Assembly: GCA_003151335.1 (NCBI GenBank)
Contig: PLXE01000040.1
Span: 17,289 to 81,288, forward strand
Reading direction: 5' to 3'
Length of the DNA: 64,000 nt
From: Acidobacteriaceae bacterium
Lineage (GTDB): Bacteria; Acidobacteriota; Terriglobia; Terriglobales; Acidobacteriaceae
Shown one piece after another: positions 19,640-27,701 of this stretch. The notes beneath the pieces are model-generated. The model saw only the letters and a list, made by a program, of their open reading frames with translations, was not told the origin of the DNA and ran no database searches. The translations under genes were made by a program, and so were the position numbers. Numbering within the stretch: position 1 is the stretch's first letter; each line of letters begins with the position of its first letter.

Positions 19640-19831
19640 GTGGTGGTGCACGAGGCGGAAGGGGGTGGCTATTGGGCAGAGGTGCCCGCGCTACCGGGCT
19701 GTGCCACCCAAGGTGAAACCTTCGAGGAATTACTCACCAACCTTCACGAAGCCATTGAGGGATGTCTGTCTGTCGATGTCGCGAGAGCCGAGTCGCACCC
19801 GAAAGACCGTGTGCTTGAAATCGCGGTATGA
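19640..19831 (+). CDS. hicB: HicB-type antitoxin
   Basis: 63 residues with a GTG start preceded by GAGGAGG at 19624-19630; an in-frame TAG just upstream excludes a longer protein. It matches the short HicB/UPF0150 domain: 'EGGGYWAEVPALPGCATQGETFEELLTNLHEAIEGCL'. HicB normally neutralises the HicA ribonuclease. Here the hicA partner, overlapping by 4 bases (ATGA), has lost its centre, so the antitoxin may now act alone or be vestigial. Gene order hicB then hicA is the less common of the two known orders. Confidence 0.85.
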   Translation: MVVHEAEGGGYWAEVPALPGCATQGETFEELLTNLHEAIEGCLSVDVARAESHPKDRVLEIAV

Positions 19832-19977
19832 GGGCGTTTTCAGGGAAGGAATTGATTCGAATTCTCGAGCGCCATGGCTGGGTTCTTCTTCGCATCCAGG
19901 GCAATCGTCCCTTAAAGGTTGGACTACTGCAGCATCTACTCAAAACCGCGGGCGTTTCGGAGCAAGACCTCATCTAA
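19828..19977 (+). pseudogene. hicA: Internally deleted HicA toxin
   Basis: A 49-codon frame too short for usual gene finders. The N-terminus 'FSGKELIRILERHGWVLLRIQG' and the C-terminus 'NRPLKVGLLQHLLKTAGVSEQDLI' are both typical HicA. The family middle (about 15-20 residues, normally GSHH...VPVHG) is missing, joined in frame at the Gly-Asn of 'IQGNRPLK'. That segment carries the catalytic histidine and part of the double-stranded-RNA-binding-like sheet, so ribonuclease activity is very unlikely. The start overlaps the hicB stop. Confidence 0.82.
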
Positions 19978-19983
19978 CACTTC

Positions 19984-21633
19984 CTACGCTAGGTCCTCGA
20001 TCTTTAACCCCGCCGCCTCGCCCTTCCATTGCTTACGGAACTGCTCTTCCACAAATCCGGCGTCGTAGTTGCGGTCCTGCGCCTTCAGCGCCTGCTGCAA
20101 TCCGAAAAGCGAGCGCGGGTTCCTAGGATTGCGATCAAGGTCCTCGCGGAAGACCTTCTCCGCGCCGGCAGCGTCTCCATTCATCAGCAGCGCCGCGCCC
20201 AGTGACTCGCGCACCGGAAAAAACCAGTCGGGAGGCTCGCCATATTTCAGCGAATCCTGAATGACGATCGCCTCGCGCAACCGGCTGACCGCGGTAGTGT
20301 TGTCCTTCTTGGCCATCGCGATCTTGGCGCCCAGAACATCCTCCGCGATCTTCATGATGTCCTTGGCCTTGTTATCGATGGGCATGGCGAAGATTACGTC
20401 TGGGGGAGTGTTCTGCTCAGCGGCGGCAACACTCTTGTATTCGGCTTCGGCTTCGCTGATCTTGCCGGTTCCCGCCAGCGCCATTCCCCGGCCAAACTGC
20501 CAGAAGACCGTGGCCGTCTTCATGGCGGGATCGGGTTGCGGCATGGCCAGGATCTCATTCCACTTGTGGAAGCGGAGGTTCACCGCCATCGGGATGGTCA
20601 TGAAACCCTCGAGCGGAGGCATCTCCTTCACATGCGGGCCGACATTGGCCACCAACAAGTCCGCGTTCTTCACCGCCTCGGCATAGTCGCCGTTCATGCT
20701 GGCGCACATGGCGATGAAGTGCAGATTGTGGCTGTAGTACATCATCGGGTAGATGCCTTGCGCTCCGCTGGCCGCAATATAAGCGCGGTCAACGGCGGCG
20801 GCTTCCTCGTTGGTTTTAACCGCCGCTGCGTAGTCGCCGGTGCGGATATAAATATGCGCCGGCATGTGCACGATGTGCCCCGCGGCGGGCGCCAGCGAAG
20901 CCAACCGGTCGGCGCCAGCCAGCGCTCGTTCCGGCGACGGCGAAGCCTCGACCGCGTGGATGTAGTAGTGGACCGCGCCCAGGTGATCGGGATCGCGGCG
21001 GATCACCGATTCCAGGGTCGCCACGATCTCGTCCGTCCCGGCTTCGGGTGTGCCGTCGGGATGCCATAGGCCCCAGGGATGTAGGTTCATACCCGACTCG
21101 GCAAACAGCGTGGCCGCATCCAGATCATCCGGGTATTTCTTCGAAACCTCCCGCATCGCATCGTGATAGGCCTCAGCGGCCTGCCGGCGGTCCGCCTTGG
21201 GATCGGCTGGGAAACGCTTTGCCATGGCCATGATGTAGGCCTGTTCGCTGGGAGAAGCATTTCCGGAGAGATCGCCCGCCTTCTGGATAGCCACATGCGC
21301 CTGCTGGAACCGGTCGTCGTCTGCCGGATCGTTGTAGTTTGGCCCGACCGCTTCAGCAATGCCCCAGTACGCCATGGCGAGCTTGGGATCGAGTTCAGCC
21401 GCACGCTGGAAGGAACGCGCTGCTTCGTCATGATTGAAGGCGTAGATCAGCCGCAACCCCTGATCGAAAAATTCTTGTGCCTGGGGATTGCTGGTCGTGA
21501 CCGGATGGTGCAGGGTTCCCAGCCCTGACATCAACGTCGCTGGCTTCGCCTGGCTATGGGCAGGATGGTTTTGGGAGATGGCCGGAACGCAGAACAACAA
21601 ACATACAAGCAGGGCTGGGATCCGATGCTGCAT
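19984..21633 (-). CDS. Exported tetratricopeptide-repeat protein
   Basis: 549 residues with a signal peptide ('MQHRIPALLVCLLFCVPAISQ'). TPR-like helices run through most of the length: 'AQEFFDQGLRLIYAFNHDEAARSFQRAAELDPKLAMAYWGIAEA' near the N-terminus and 'ALLMNGDAAGAEKVFREDLDRNPRNPRSLFGLQQALKAQ' near the C-terminus. Conserved His-rich stretches 'HYYIHAVEASP' and 'HMPAHIYIRTGDY' are typical of a family seen widely in Acidobacteria. Probably a periplasmic scaffold or binding protein; no enzymatic motif seen. It converges with the hicBA remnant. Confidence 0.82.
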   Translation of the reverse strand: MQHRIPALLVCLLFCVPAISQNHPAHSQAKPATLMSGLGTLHHPVTTSNPQAQEFFDQGLRLIYAFNHDEAARSFQRAAELDPKLAMAYWGIAEAVGPNYNDPADDDRFQQAHVAIQKAGDLSGNASPSEQAYIMAMAKRFPADPKADRRQAAEAYHDAMREVSKKYPDDLDAATLFAESGMNLHPWGLWHPDGTPEAGTDEIVATLESVIRRDPDHLGAVHYYIHAVEASPSPERALAGADRLASLAPAAGHIVHMPAHIYIRTGDYAAAVKTNEEAAAVDRAYIAASGAQGIYPMMYYSHNLHFIAMCASMNGDYAEAVKNADLLVANVGPHVKEMPPLEGFMTIPMAVNLRFHKWNEILAMPQPDPAMKTATVFWQFGRGMALAGTGKISEAEAEYKSVAAAEQNTPPDVIFAMPIDNKAKDIMKIAEDVLGAKIAMAKKDNTTAVSRLREAIVIQDSLKYGEPPDWFFPVRESLGAALLMNGDAAGAEKVFREDLDRNPRNPRSLFGLQQALKAQDRNYDAGFVEEQFRKQWKGEAAGLKIEDLA

Positions 21634-21762
21634 AGGTAGAATCCTCCTTCGGTTGCGACAGCAGGGATGGATGCGGACGTGCCTGCACCCCGAGAGAATT
21701 GCCGTAGTTTAGTCAAAAAACCGGGCAACAGGCAATGCAATAACGCTGGAAGCTAGGCTGGT

Positions 21763-22866
21763 TTATTCATACGCCAGCGCATCAATGGGGTCCTTCCGCG
21801 CGGCCTTCATCGCGGGATAAAATGCGCCCAGCAGCGAGCCGATGAGCGCAATGATCGCAGCCTTCACCAGCCAGGCATAGGTGATGAGCACGGGGAGTGT
21901 CTGGAACCGTGCCCGCAAGCCCACCCTCGCGCCGTAGCTGATGGCGATCCCCAGAATGACTCCGCCAATCGCGATCAGCAGGGTTTCCCGCAGCACCACG
22001 TTCACGATATAGAGCTTGCCGGCGCCCAGCGATTTCAGGATGCCGATCTCGCGCGTGCGCTCCATCACCGCGGCGTACATGGCCTGGAAGATGACGATGA
22101 AGCCGATGATCATGGCAATGCCAATGACGACATCGATCACGGTGGTAAGGCCCGGAATGCTAGCCGATGTCATGAGGCTGAGATATTCCTTCAGCGAGTG
22201 CACGCCGTACTGCTGCATGCCCGGGATATTCTTGATCGCGCGGACAACCTCGTCGGCATTATTGGGATCGTCGAGCTTGACGTAGAAGATGGAGGCCTTG
22301 CCCAGCGCGCCGATCAGGTCCTGCAGGGTCGCGAGGGGGACGAACTTGCGCGCGCCCTTGCCGTGCTCGACGATGCCGCAGATGCGGAACTGGTGATTGA
22401 GCGTCTCAACCACGTCGCCCACCTTGCGGTGTTTGGACCCGGCTTCGAGATCGTCAATGATCATGTCGTACGACCCCTGGAATGGCCCCCCCGAAAGATA
22501 GTGAAAGCCTCCACTCACCGCGTCGAACGATTGCGGGTCAATGCCGTCGAGGACCTCCACATTGCCGGAAGTCGTGAGTTGGGTCACAACGGGCGCCACC
22601 GCCACCACATGTGGCAGCTTGCGCAGCTTGTCGGCGACTTTCACCGAGACTGGCGCGCCGCTCACGCCCATCAGCAGCGATGAACCCGGCGGCTGCACCA
22701 TGATGTCGGCGCCAATGCCGGCCTGACGGGTCTTGCTGTCGTTCAGCATCCCGAGCATGATGCCAACGATCAGGAGAATGAGTGTGACCTCGACCGCCAC
22801 CGCGACCACGCTGATGATGGTGCGAAACGGGCGGTGTACCAGGTTGGCAAGGATCATCCGGTTCAT
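21763..22866 (-). CDS. ABC transporter permease, FtsX/MacB-like
   Basis: 367 residues with the MacB-type layout: one N-terminal membrane helix ('RTIISVVAVAVEVTLILLIVGIMLGML'), a large periplasmic domain (about 40-240), and three C-terminal helices containing the FtsX signature ('AMYAAVMERTREIGILKSLGAGKLYIVNVVLRETLLIAIGG', ending 'AFYPAMKAARKDPIDALAYE'). These permeases act in lipoprotein release or mechanotransmission with a LolD/MacB ATPase. No ATPase or membrane-fusion gene is adjacent, so the partner must be elsewhere. Confidence 0.9.
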   Translation of the reverse strand: MNRMILANLVHRPFRTIISVVAVAVEVTLILLIVGIMLGMLNDSKTRQAGIGADIMVQPPGSSLLMGVSGAPVSVKVADKLRKLPHVVAVAPVVTQLTTSGNVEVLDGIDPQSFDAVSGGFHYLSGGPFQGSYDMIIDDLEAGSKHRKVGDVVETLNHQFRICGIVEHGKGARKFVPLATLQDLIGALGKASIFYVKLDDPNNADEVVRAIKNIPGMQQYGVHSLKEYLSLMTSASIPGLTTVIDVVIGIAMIIGFIVIFQAMYAAVMERTREIGILKSLGAGKLYIVNVVLRETLLIAIGGVILGIAISYGARVGLRARFQTLPVLITYAWLVKAAIIALIGSLLGAFYPAMKAARKDPIDALAYE

Positions 22867-22967
22867 GGTTGAAGCACGATTGTATAGGATGCGGAGGGAC
22901 GCGGGCGATGGTGTATGAGGGTGGAAAGCAGTGGGCCAATTCAGCCGTCAGCAATCAGTCACCGCAG

Positions 22968-23030
22968 TGTCATCCTGAGCGAGGAGGTCGCCGCGGCGAC
23001 CGACGAGTCGAAGGATCCCTATTCCAGCTC
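22968..23030 (+). repeat. Dispersed 'TGTCATCCTGAGCG' element, copy 1
   Basis: Begins TGTCATCCTGAGCGAGGAGG, contains GTCGCCGCGGCGAC (a perfect palindrome) and ends GAGTCGAAGGATCCCTAT. Related copies lie at 26501-26555 and 61382-61418, with a partial inverted copy at 27612-27625. All are between genes. Confidence 0.75.
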
Positions 23031-23104
23031 AGGCGTTGTGTTGTTTAGCTCATTATCGTTCGCGTGGAAGTTCTGGCGAAAAGCGAAAAGCTGACAACTT
23101 CTTA

Positions 23105-23842
23105 CTATTGTCTCCGCCGGTGATACACGGCAAACTCGAAGCCGGGATTCGCGGGGAAGAGCTCGTTGATCTTGCGCAGGCGCTCGGCCAAGGCATTGGG
23201 AGCCAGCAGAGGATAGTCCCGCTCGCGCAGGTCCTGGTAGTCCACATCGAGATACAGCGACAGCGTGTACACGGCGATGGCATCGGCAAAGGCGGCCAGC
23301 AGGTACTCGTGCTTGGCCTTCTCGGCCTCAGGTCCGGCGGTGGTTGCCACTTTGCGCAACTCGTAGGCGTCAAGCGAGGTCTCGCCGCGCGCTTTCTCGT
23401 CCACCTGCTTCCACACCAGGTCGGCGAACTCCTGCGAGACGCCGGCGCGCTCCACAAAGTTGTGTCCCACGTTGATGAAGAACTCGAAGGCGATGGCGAA
23501 GCTGTCTTCCATGAGGCGGGTCGAAATGAACACGCACTGCGAATCGCCCAGGGTCTGGTTGCGATGGCATACGGCGCTATCGGAGAGCTGCACATCGTAG
23601 CGATCGGCGATCATGGTGTCGTCGCCCATGTTCAGTGTGAGCGGGACGAAGTAGTAGGCCTTGCGGTTGAGTGCCGCGGCAATGGTGCGGGGAACGGCGT
23701 TGATCATGCGCTCCAGGTCGGCGACCGCGGTCGTGACCTCTCCCATGACCGAGTAACAGATGCCGTTGCCAGCCTGCGATACCGGCGCCATGCGCACCAC
23801 TTCGGCGGGCGTTCGAGTGACAGCTTGGGAGGTCGAAGACAT
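23105..23842 (-). CDS. Conserved-looking protein of unknown function
   Basis: About 245 residues from the ATG at 23840-23842; the frame stays open to 23872. Soluble, no signal peptide, mixed alpha/beta, with His- and Asp/Glu-rich helices ('EDSFAIAFEFFINVGHNFVERAGVSQEF', 'EYLLAAFADAIAVYTLSLYLDVDYQDLRERDYPLL'). I do not recognise the family. It is divergent from the small membrane-protein gene at 23917. Confidence 0.65.
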   Translation of the reverse strand: MSSTSQAVTRTPAEVVRMAPVSQAGNGICYSVMGEVTTAVADLERMINAVPRTIAAALNRKAYYFVPLTLNMGDDTMIADRYDVQLSDSAVCHRNQTLGDSQCVFISTRLMEDSFAIAFEFFINVGHNFVERAGVSQEFADLVWKQVDEKARGETSLDAYELRKVATTAGPEAEKAKHEYLLAAFADAIAVYTLSLYLDVDYQDLRERDYPLLAPNALAERLRKINELFPANPGFEFAVYHRRRQ

Positions 23843-23916
23843 GAAGGGTTGATTGTAACGCAAGGGCAACAAGCGGGGCGGCCACCGGTCTGCATCGCTG
23901 GTGTACCCTAGAAGCT

Positions 23917-24213
23917 ATGCACAGCACCGCCATGGCGCCCAGCAAGCAGCGCAGCACCGTCTCCGTCGTCTTCACCGCGACGGTGCGGGTGCTGTTCACC
24001 ACGCTGCTGTTCACCGCCGCCGGCATGGGCGCGGGGCTGTTTTGTGGTATCGTCGGCACCGTGATTTATGGCATTATTAGAGGTGCACAGGTTGATATGA
24101 CCAACGCGTACAAGCACGTTGCCATCCCCGCGGCCATCGTCATCGGCTCCGCCGCCCTCGTGGGCGCGCTGGTGCTGGAAGTGCGCGCTCACCGCCAACG
24201 AACATCCCTGTAA
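23917..24213 (+). CDS. Small two-helix membrane protein
   Basis: 98 residues with two membrane segments ('LFTTLLFTAAGMGAGLFCGIVGTVIYGII' and 'VAIPAAIVIGSAALVGALVLEV') joined by a short polar loop ('RGAQVDMTNAYKH'), with basic termini. Unknown function. Followed by a dispersed repeat and then thrS. Confidence 0.65.
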   Translation: MHSTAMAPSKQRSTVSVVFTATVRVLFTTLLFTAAGMGAGLFCGIVGTVIYGIIRGAQVDMTNAYKHVAIPAAIVIGSAALVGALVLEVRAHRQRTSL

Positions 24214-24324
24214 GCCTCGCATTCCGCCGAGGCTGCGATGGGGCTCGTCATTGCCCTTGGCTTCTTGCCTCCGATACACTCAAAATTCTGCTGATGCGAT
24301 CTCGTCCATAGCCAGTCTTTAGAA

Positions 24325-24402
24325 ACAGAGATCCCTCAGGGGCTAAAGCCCAGTGTATTTTGAGCACTCTGAACGGCACGGCTAAAGCCGAGCCCTTTCA
24401 AA
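24325..24402 (+). repeat. Dispersed palindromic repeat, copy B
   Basis: ATCCCTCAGGGGCTAAAGCCC, a spacer of about 28 bases, then GGCACGGCTAAAGCCGAGCCCTTTCAAA. The left 21 bases are identical to the copy inside tilS (28647-28667), and the right hairpin matches it closely. Lies in the leader upstream of thrS. Confidence 0.8.
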
Positions 24403-24438
24403 CCCGCAGCGTGAACGCTGCATACAGGTGCGATCATC

Positions 24439-26481
24439 ATGGCCGAAAATATTCATGTAAAACTACCCGACGGCAGCGTCAAAGACGTGCCCCGCGGGAC
24501 CTCCGCACTCGATATTGCAAAGGGCATCAGTCCGCGTCTGGCAGACGCCGCGCTGGCCGCCCAGATCAAGCCGCTGGCTTCGAACGGGAATGGCAGCGGC
24601 GGCAACGGACACAAGCCGGCTGCCGAAGCGGCATCTCCGGCAGCCGAGCCGACGAAGAATAACGCGCAACTCATCGACCTCACGCGACCGCTGGAGCAGG
24701 ATGTCGAGCTGCGCCTGCTCACCGACCGCGATCCCGAAGCGCTGGAGGTCTATCGCCACTCCTCTGCGCACCTGATGGCGGCCGCGGTGCTGGAATTATT
24801 TCCTGAGACCAAGCTTGGTCACGGCCCGGCGACCGAGAGCGGGTTCTTCTACGACTTCTATCGCGAGAAAGCGTTCACGCCCGAGGATCTCGAGGCCATC
24901 GAAAAGAAGATGCAGGAGCTGGTGAAGCAGGACCTGCCGTACGCGCGCGAGTTCCTGCCGCGCGCCGAGGGGCTGGAGCGCTTCAAGTCGGAAGGCGACT
25001 TCATGAAGTGCCACTTCATTGAGCAGTTCACCGCGCCCGACGAGAAGATCTCCATCTACAAGACCGGCAAGTTTACCGACTTCTGCCGCGGCCCGCACAT
25101 CCCGTCCACTGGGCGCATCAAGGCGTTCAAGCTGCTCAACATCGCGGGCGCGTACTGGCTGGGCGACGAGAAAAATCCGCAATTGCAGCGCATCTACGGC
25201 ACGTCATTCTTCTCTCGGAAGGACCTCGACGAGTATCTGCGCAAGATCGAAGAAGCGAAGAAGCGCGACCATCGCGTGCTGGGCAAGCAGCTCGACCTGT
25301 TCTCCATCCAGGAACTGGCGGGGCCGGGACTGATCTTCTGGCATCCCAAGGGCGGCATCATGCGGAAGGAGATGGAAGACTGGATGCGCGACGAGTATCT
25401 GAAGCGCGGCTACTCGCTGGTGTTCACGCCGCACGTGGCGCGGGTGGACCTGTGGAAGACCAGCGGCCACGAGGGCTATTACGCGCAGAACATGTTCACC
25501 CCGATGGAGCTGGACGACGCCAACTATCGCATGAAGCCGATGAACTGTCCGTTCCACATCCTGATCTACCGCGACAGCCTGAAGTCGTATCGCGATCTGC
25601 CGGTGCGCCTGGGCGAACTCGGCACCGTTTATCGCTACGAGCGCTCGGGCGTGATGCATGGCCTGCTGCGCGTGCGCGGCTTCACCCAGGACGACGCGCA
25701 CATCTTCTGCACGCCCGAGCAAATCGAGGACGAAGTGGTCGGCTGCATTGATTTCGCCCTCGCCGTGCTGAAGACCTACGGCTTCGAAAAGTTCCACGTG
25801 GAACTTTCTACCTGGGACCCGAACGATCGCGCGCCTTACGCTGGCCGTGACGACCAGTGGGAGTTGGGGCAGCGATCGCTGGAGCAGGCGTTGAAGCGGC
25901 GCAGCATCGAGTACAAGCTGATTCCCGGCGAGGCCGCATTCTACGGGCCCAAGATCGACATCAAGCTGGTGGACGCCATCGGCCGCCTGTGGCAGCTCTC
26001 AACCGTGCAGTTCGACTTCACCCTGCCCGAGCGCTTTGGGCTGGAATACGTCGGCGAAGACGGCAAGCGGCATCAGCCGCTCATGGTGCACCGCGCACTC
26101 TACGGCTCGGTCGAGCGGTTCTTCGGCGTGCTCATCGAGCACTACGCGGGAGCGTTTCCGGTGTGGCTGTCGCCCACGCAGGTGGTCGTTGTCCCGATCG
26201 GCGAGAAGCACCACGCCTACGCCAACGAGGTCGGCGACAAGTTGAAGGCCGCCGGCGTCCGCGTACAGGTTGATGTGCGCAACGAAAAAATGAATGCAAA
26301 GATCCGCGAGCACGCCATGCAGAAGGTGCCGTTCCAGCTCGTCGTCGGCGACAAGGAGATGGAAGCCGGCGAGGTGAATGTGCGTGTCCGCGGGCAGGAG
26401 CGGGCCGAAGGCTCGGTCAAGACGGAGGCGTTCGTCGAGCGGGTGAAGGGGCTAATTGAGAGCAAGAGTCCTACTCTGTAG
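24439..26481 (+). CDS. thrS: Threonyl-tRNA synthetase
   Basis: 680 residues. It charges tRNA-Thr and edits mis-charged Ser-tRNA. TGS domain at the N-terminus ('IHVKLPDGSVKDVPRGTSALDIAKGI'), editing domain with 'HSSAHLMAAAVLELFP' and the SAD motif region ('YKTGKFTDFCRGPHIPSTG'), class II core motifs ('NCPFHILIYR', 'RYERSGVMHGLLRVRGFTQDDAHIFC', 'HRALYGSVERFFGVLIEHYAG'), and a C-terminal anticodon-binding domain. A Gly/Asn/Ala/Pro-rich insert of about 25 residues (about 50-75) interrupts the TGS domain and is absent from the usual family. The leader holds a dispersed repeat; no T-box was found. Confidence 0.97.
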   Translation: MAENIHVKLPDGSVKDVPRGTSALDIAKGISPRLADAALAAQIKPLASNGNGSGGNGHKPAAEAASPAAEPTKNNAQLIDLTRPLEQDVELRLLTDRDPEALEVYRHSSAHLMAAAVLELFPETKLGHGPATESGFFYDFYREKAFTPEDLEAIEKKMQELVKQDLPYAREFLPRAEGLERFKSEGDFMKCHFIEQFTAPDEKISIYKTGKFTDFCRGPHIPSTGRIKAFKLLNIAGAYWLGDEKNPQLQRIYGTSFFSRKDLDEYLRKIEEAKKRDHRVLGKQLDLFSIQELAGPGLIFWHPKGGIMRKEMEDWMRDEYLKRGYSLVFTPHVARVDLWKTSGHEGYYAQNMFTPMELDDANYRMKPMNCPFHILIYRDSLKSYRDLPVRLGELGTVYRYERSGVMHGLLRVRGFTQDDAHIFCTPEQIEDEVVGCIDFALAVLKTYGFEKFHVELSTWDPNDRAPYAGRDDQWELGQRSLEQALKRRSIEYKLIPGEAAFYGPKIDIKLVDAIGRLWQLSTVQFDFTLPERFGLEYVGEDGKRHQPLMVHRALYGSVERFFGVLIEHYAGAFPVWLSPTQVVVVPIGEKHHAYANEVGDKLKAAGVRVQVDVRNEKMNAKIREHAMQKVPFQLVVGDKEMEAGEVNVRVRGQERAEGSVKTEAFVERVKGLIESKSPTL

Positions 26482-26486
26482 GACTC
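26466..26486 (+). terminator. Stem-loop at the thrS stop codon
   Basis: GAGTCCTAC-TCT-GTAGGACTC is a perfect 9-base-pair stem with a 3-base loop that includes the stop codon; flanking AGCAAGAG and CTCTTGCT can extend the pairing. There is no T tract, so it may be a transcript-end or stability element rather than a classical intrinsic terminator. Confidence 0.5.
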
Positions 26487-26500
26487 CTCGCACCTCTTGC

Positions 26501-26555
26501 TGTCATCCTGAGCGCAGCGAGGCCCAGCCGAGTGGAGTCGAAGGACCGCTATAAC
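26501..26555 (+). repeat. Dispersed 'TGTCATCCTGAGCG' element, copy 2
   Basis: TGTCATCCTGAGCGCAGCGAGG ... GAGTGGAGTCGAAGGACCGCTATAAC, the same ends as the copies at 22968 and 61382 but with a different middle. Between thrS and the EamA transporter gene. Confidence 0.75.
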
Positions 26556-26612
26556 CTCTTGTGACCTTCCGGCGACCGCCCGCAAAGGCAGCCGCTTCCT
26601 TGTGCCTGCCAA

Positions 26613-27554
26613 ATGAATTCTCGGCCCAATTCGCCGGCTGTCTCCCACGCCACGGCAGTGCTCATCATCGCGCTGGTGGCGACGATATGGGGATTCGGCT
26701 TTCCGGCGACACGCATTGTGCTCGACGGCGGCCTCTCCGTGGGCGCACTGATGGGGCTGCGCTTTCCTCTCGCCGGTCTGGTGATGTTCGCCATCATTCG
26801 CACCAAGGGAATCCCCATTACCCGGCGCGGCGTGCTGGATGGCATCTGGCTCGGACTCGTCCTGGTTGTCGTCTTCTGGCTACAGACCGACGGCATGCGC
26901 TTCACCACTACCGCCAAGGCTGGGTTTATTACTGGCCTGTACGTGCTGTTTACGCCGCTGATTGCCGTGGCCATCGGCCAGCGGGTAAAGCTGGCCTCGG
27001 CGCTGGGCGCGCTGATCGCGGTCTATGGAATGTACCTGCTGGTGCATTTGCGGGGCGCCTGGTGGAGTGGCTGGAACCGGGGCGACATCGAGATACTGCT
27101 GTGCGCCATTCTGTGCGGCGTCCACATCGTGATGATGGGCGCATTCACCCGCCGCTCCGAGGCATGGCTGCTGGCCGGCTCGCAGGTGATGATCTGCGGC
27201 GTCGTGTCCGTCGTGGCCACTGCGTTTTTGCCATCGCCTTACGGCTTTCAAAATGCCTTCGCGGCGCTGGCGCACTGGCCGGTCGCAGCCGCGGCGCTCT
27301 TCCTGGCGCTCGGGTCCACGGTCTTCGCCTTCTGGGGACAGGCGACCGCGCAGACGCGACTCGGGCCGACCGAGTCGGCAGTGCTGTTCAGCCTGGAGCC
27401 GGTGGTAGCCGCCGTGCTCAGTGTGGTCTGGCTAAAAGAGGCGATGTCGGCGCGTCAGGCTGTCGGCGGCGCGCTAATAGTGGTGGCCATGATCGTTGCC
27501 GAGGCGCTGCCGTACATGTTCCGCGCCATCACCGTGCCGGACACCAGGCCGTGA
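26613..27554 (+). CDS. EamA/DMT-family transporter
   Basis: 313 residues with about ten hydrophobic helices and the two-EamA-domain layout. Typical end-of-domain pattern near the C-terminus: 'TRLGPTESAVLFSLEPVVAAVLSVVWLKEAMSARQAVGGALIV'. Probably an inner-membrane metabolite or drug exporter; the substrate cannot be told from sequence. Upstream of the ATG is a dispersed repeat and no operon partner. Confidence 0.87.
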   Translation: MNSRPNSPAVSHATAVLIIALVATIWGFGFPATRIVLDGGLSVGALMGLRFPLAGLVMFAIIRTKGIPITRRGVLDGIWLGLVLVVVFWLQTDGMRFTTTAKAGFITGLYVLFTPLIAVAIGQRVKLASALGALIAVYGMYLLVHLRGAWWSGWNRGDIEILLCAILCGVHIVMMGAFTRRSEAWLLAGSQVMICGVVSVVATAFLPSPYGFQNAFAALAHWPVAAAALFLALGSTVFAFWGQATAQTRLGPTESAVLFSLEPVVAAVLSVVWLKEAMSARQAVGGALIVVAMIVAEALPYMFRAITVPDTRP

Positions 27555-27701
27555 AAGCAGTTGTCAGTTACCAGTTGTCAGTGACTCCGTCGGGCCAAAT
27601 GCGGCCGCCGTCGCTCAGAATGACAGCAGGACGGGCCCATGGCCACGGCCGACGTTGATCCTTTGATAGCTGAAAGCTGAGGGCTGCATTACCATCATTC
27701 C

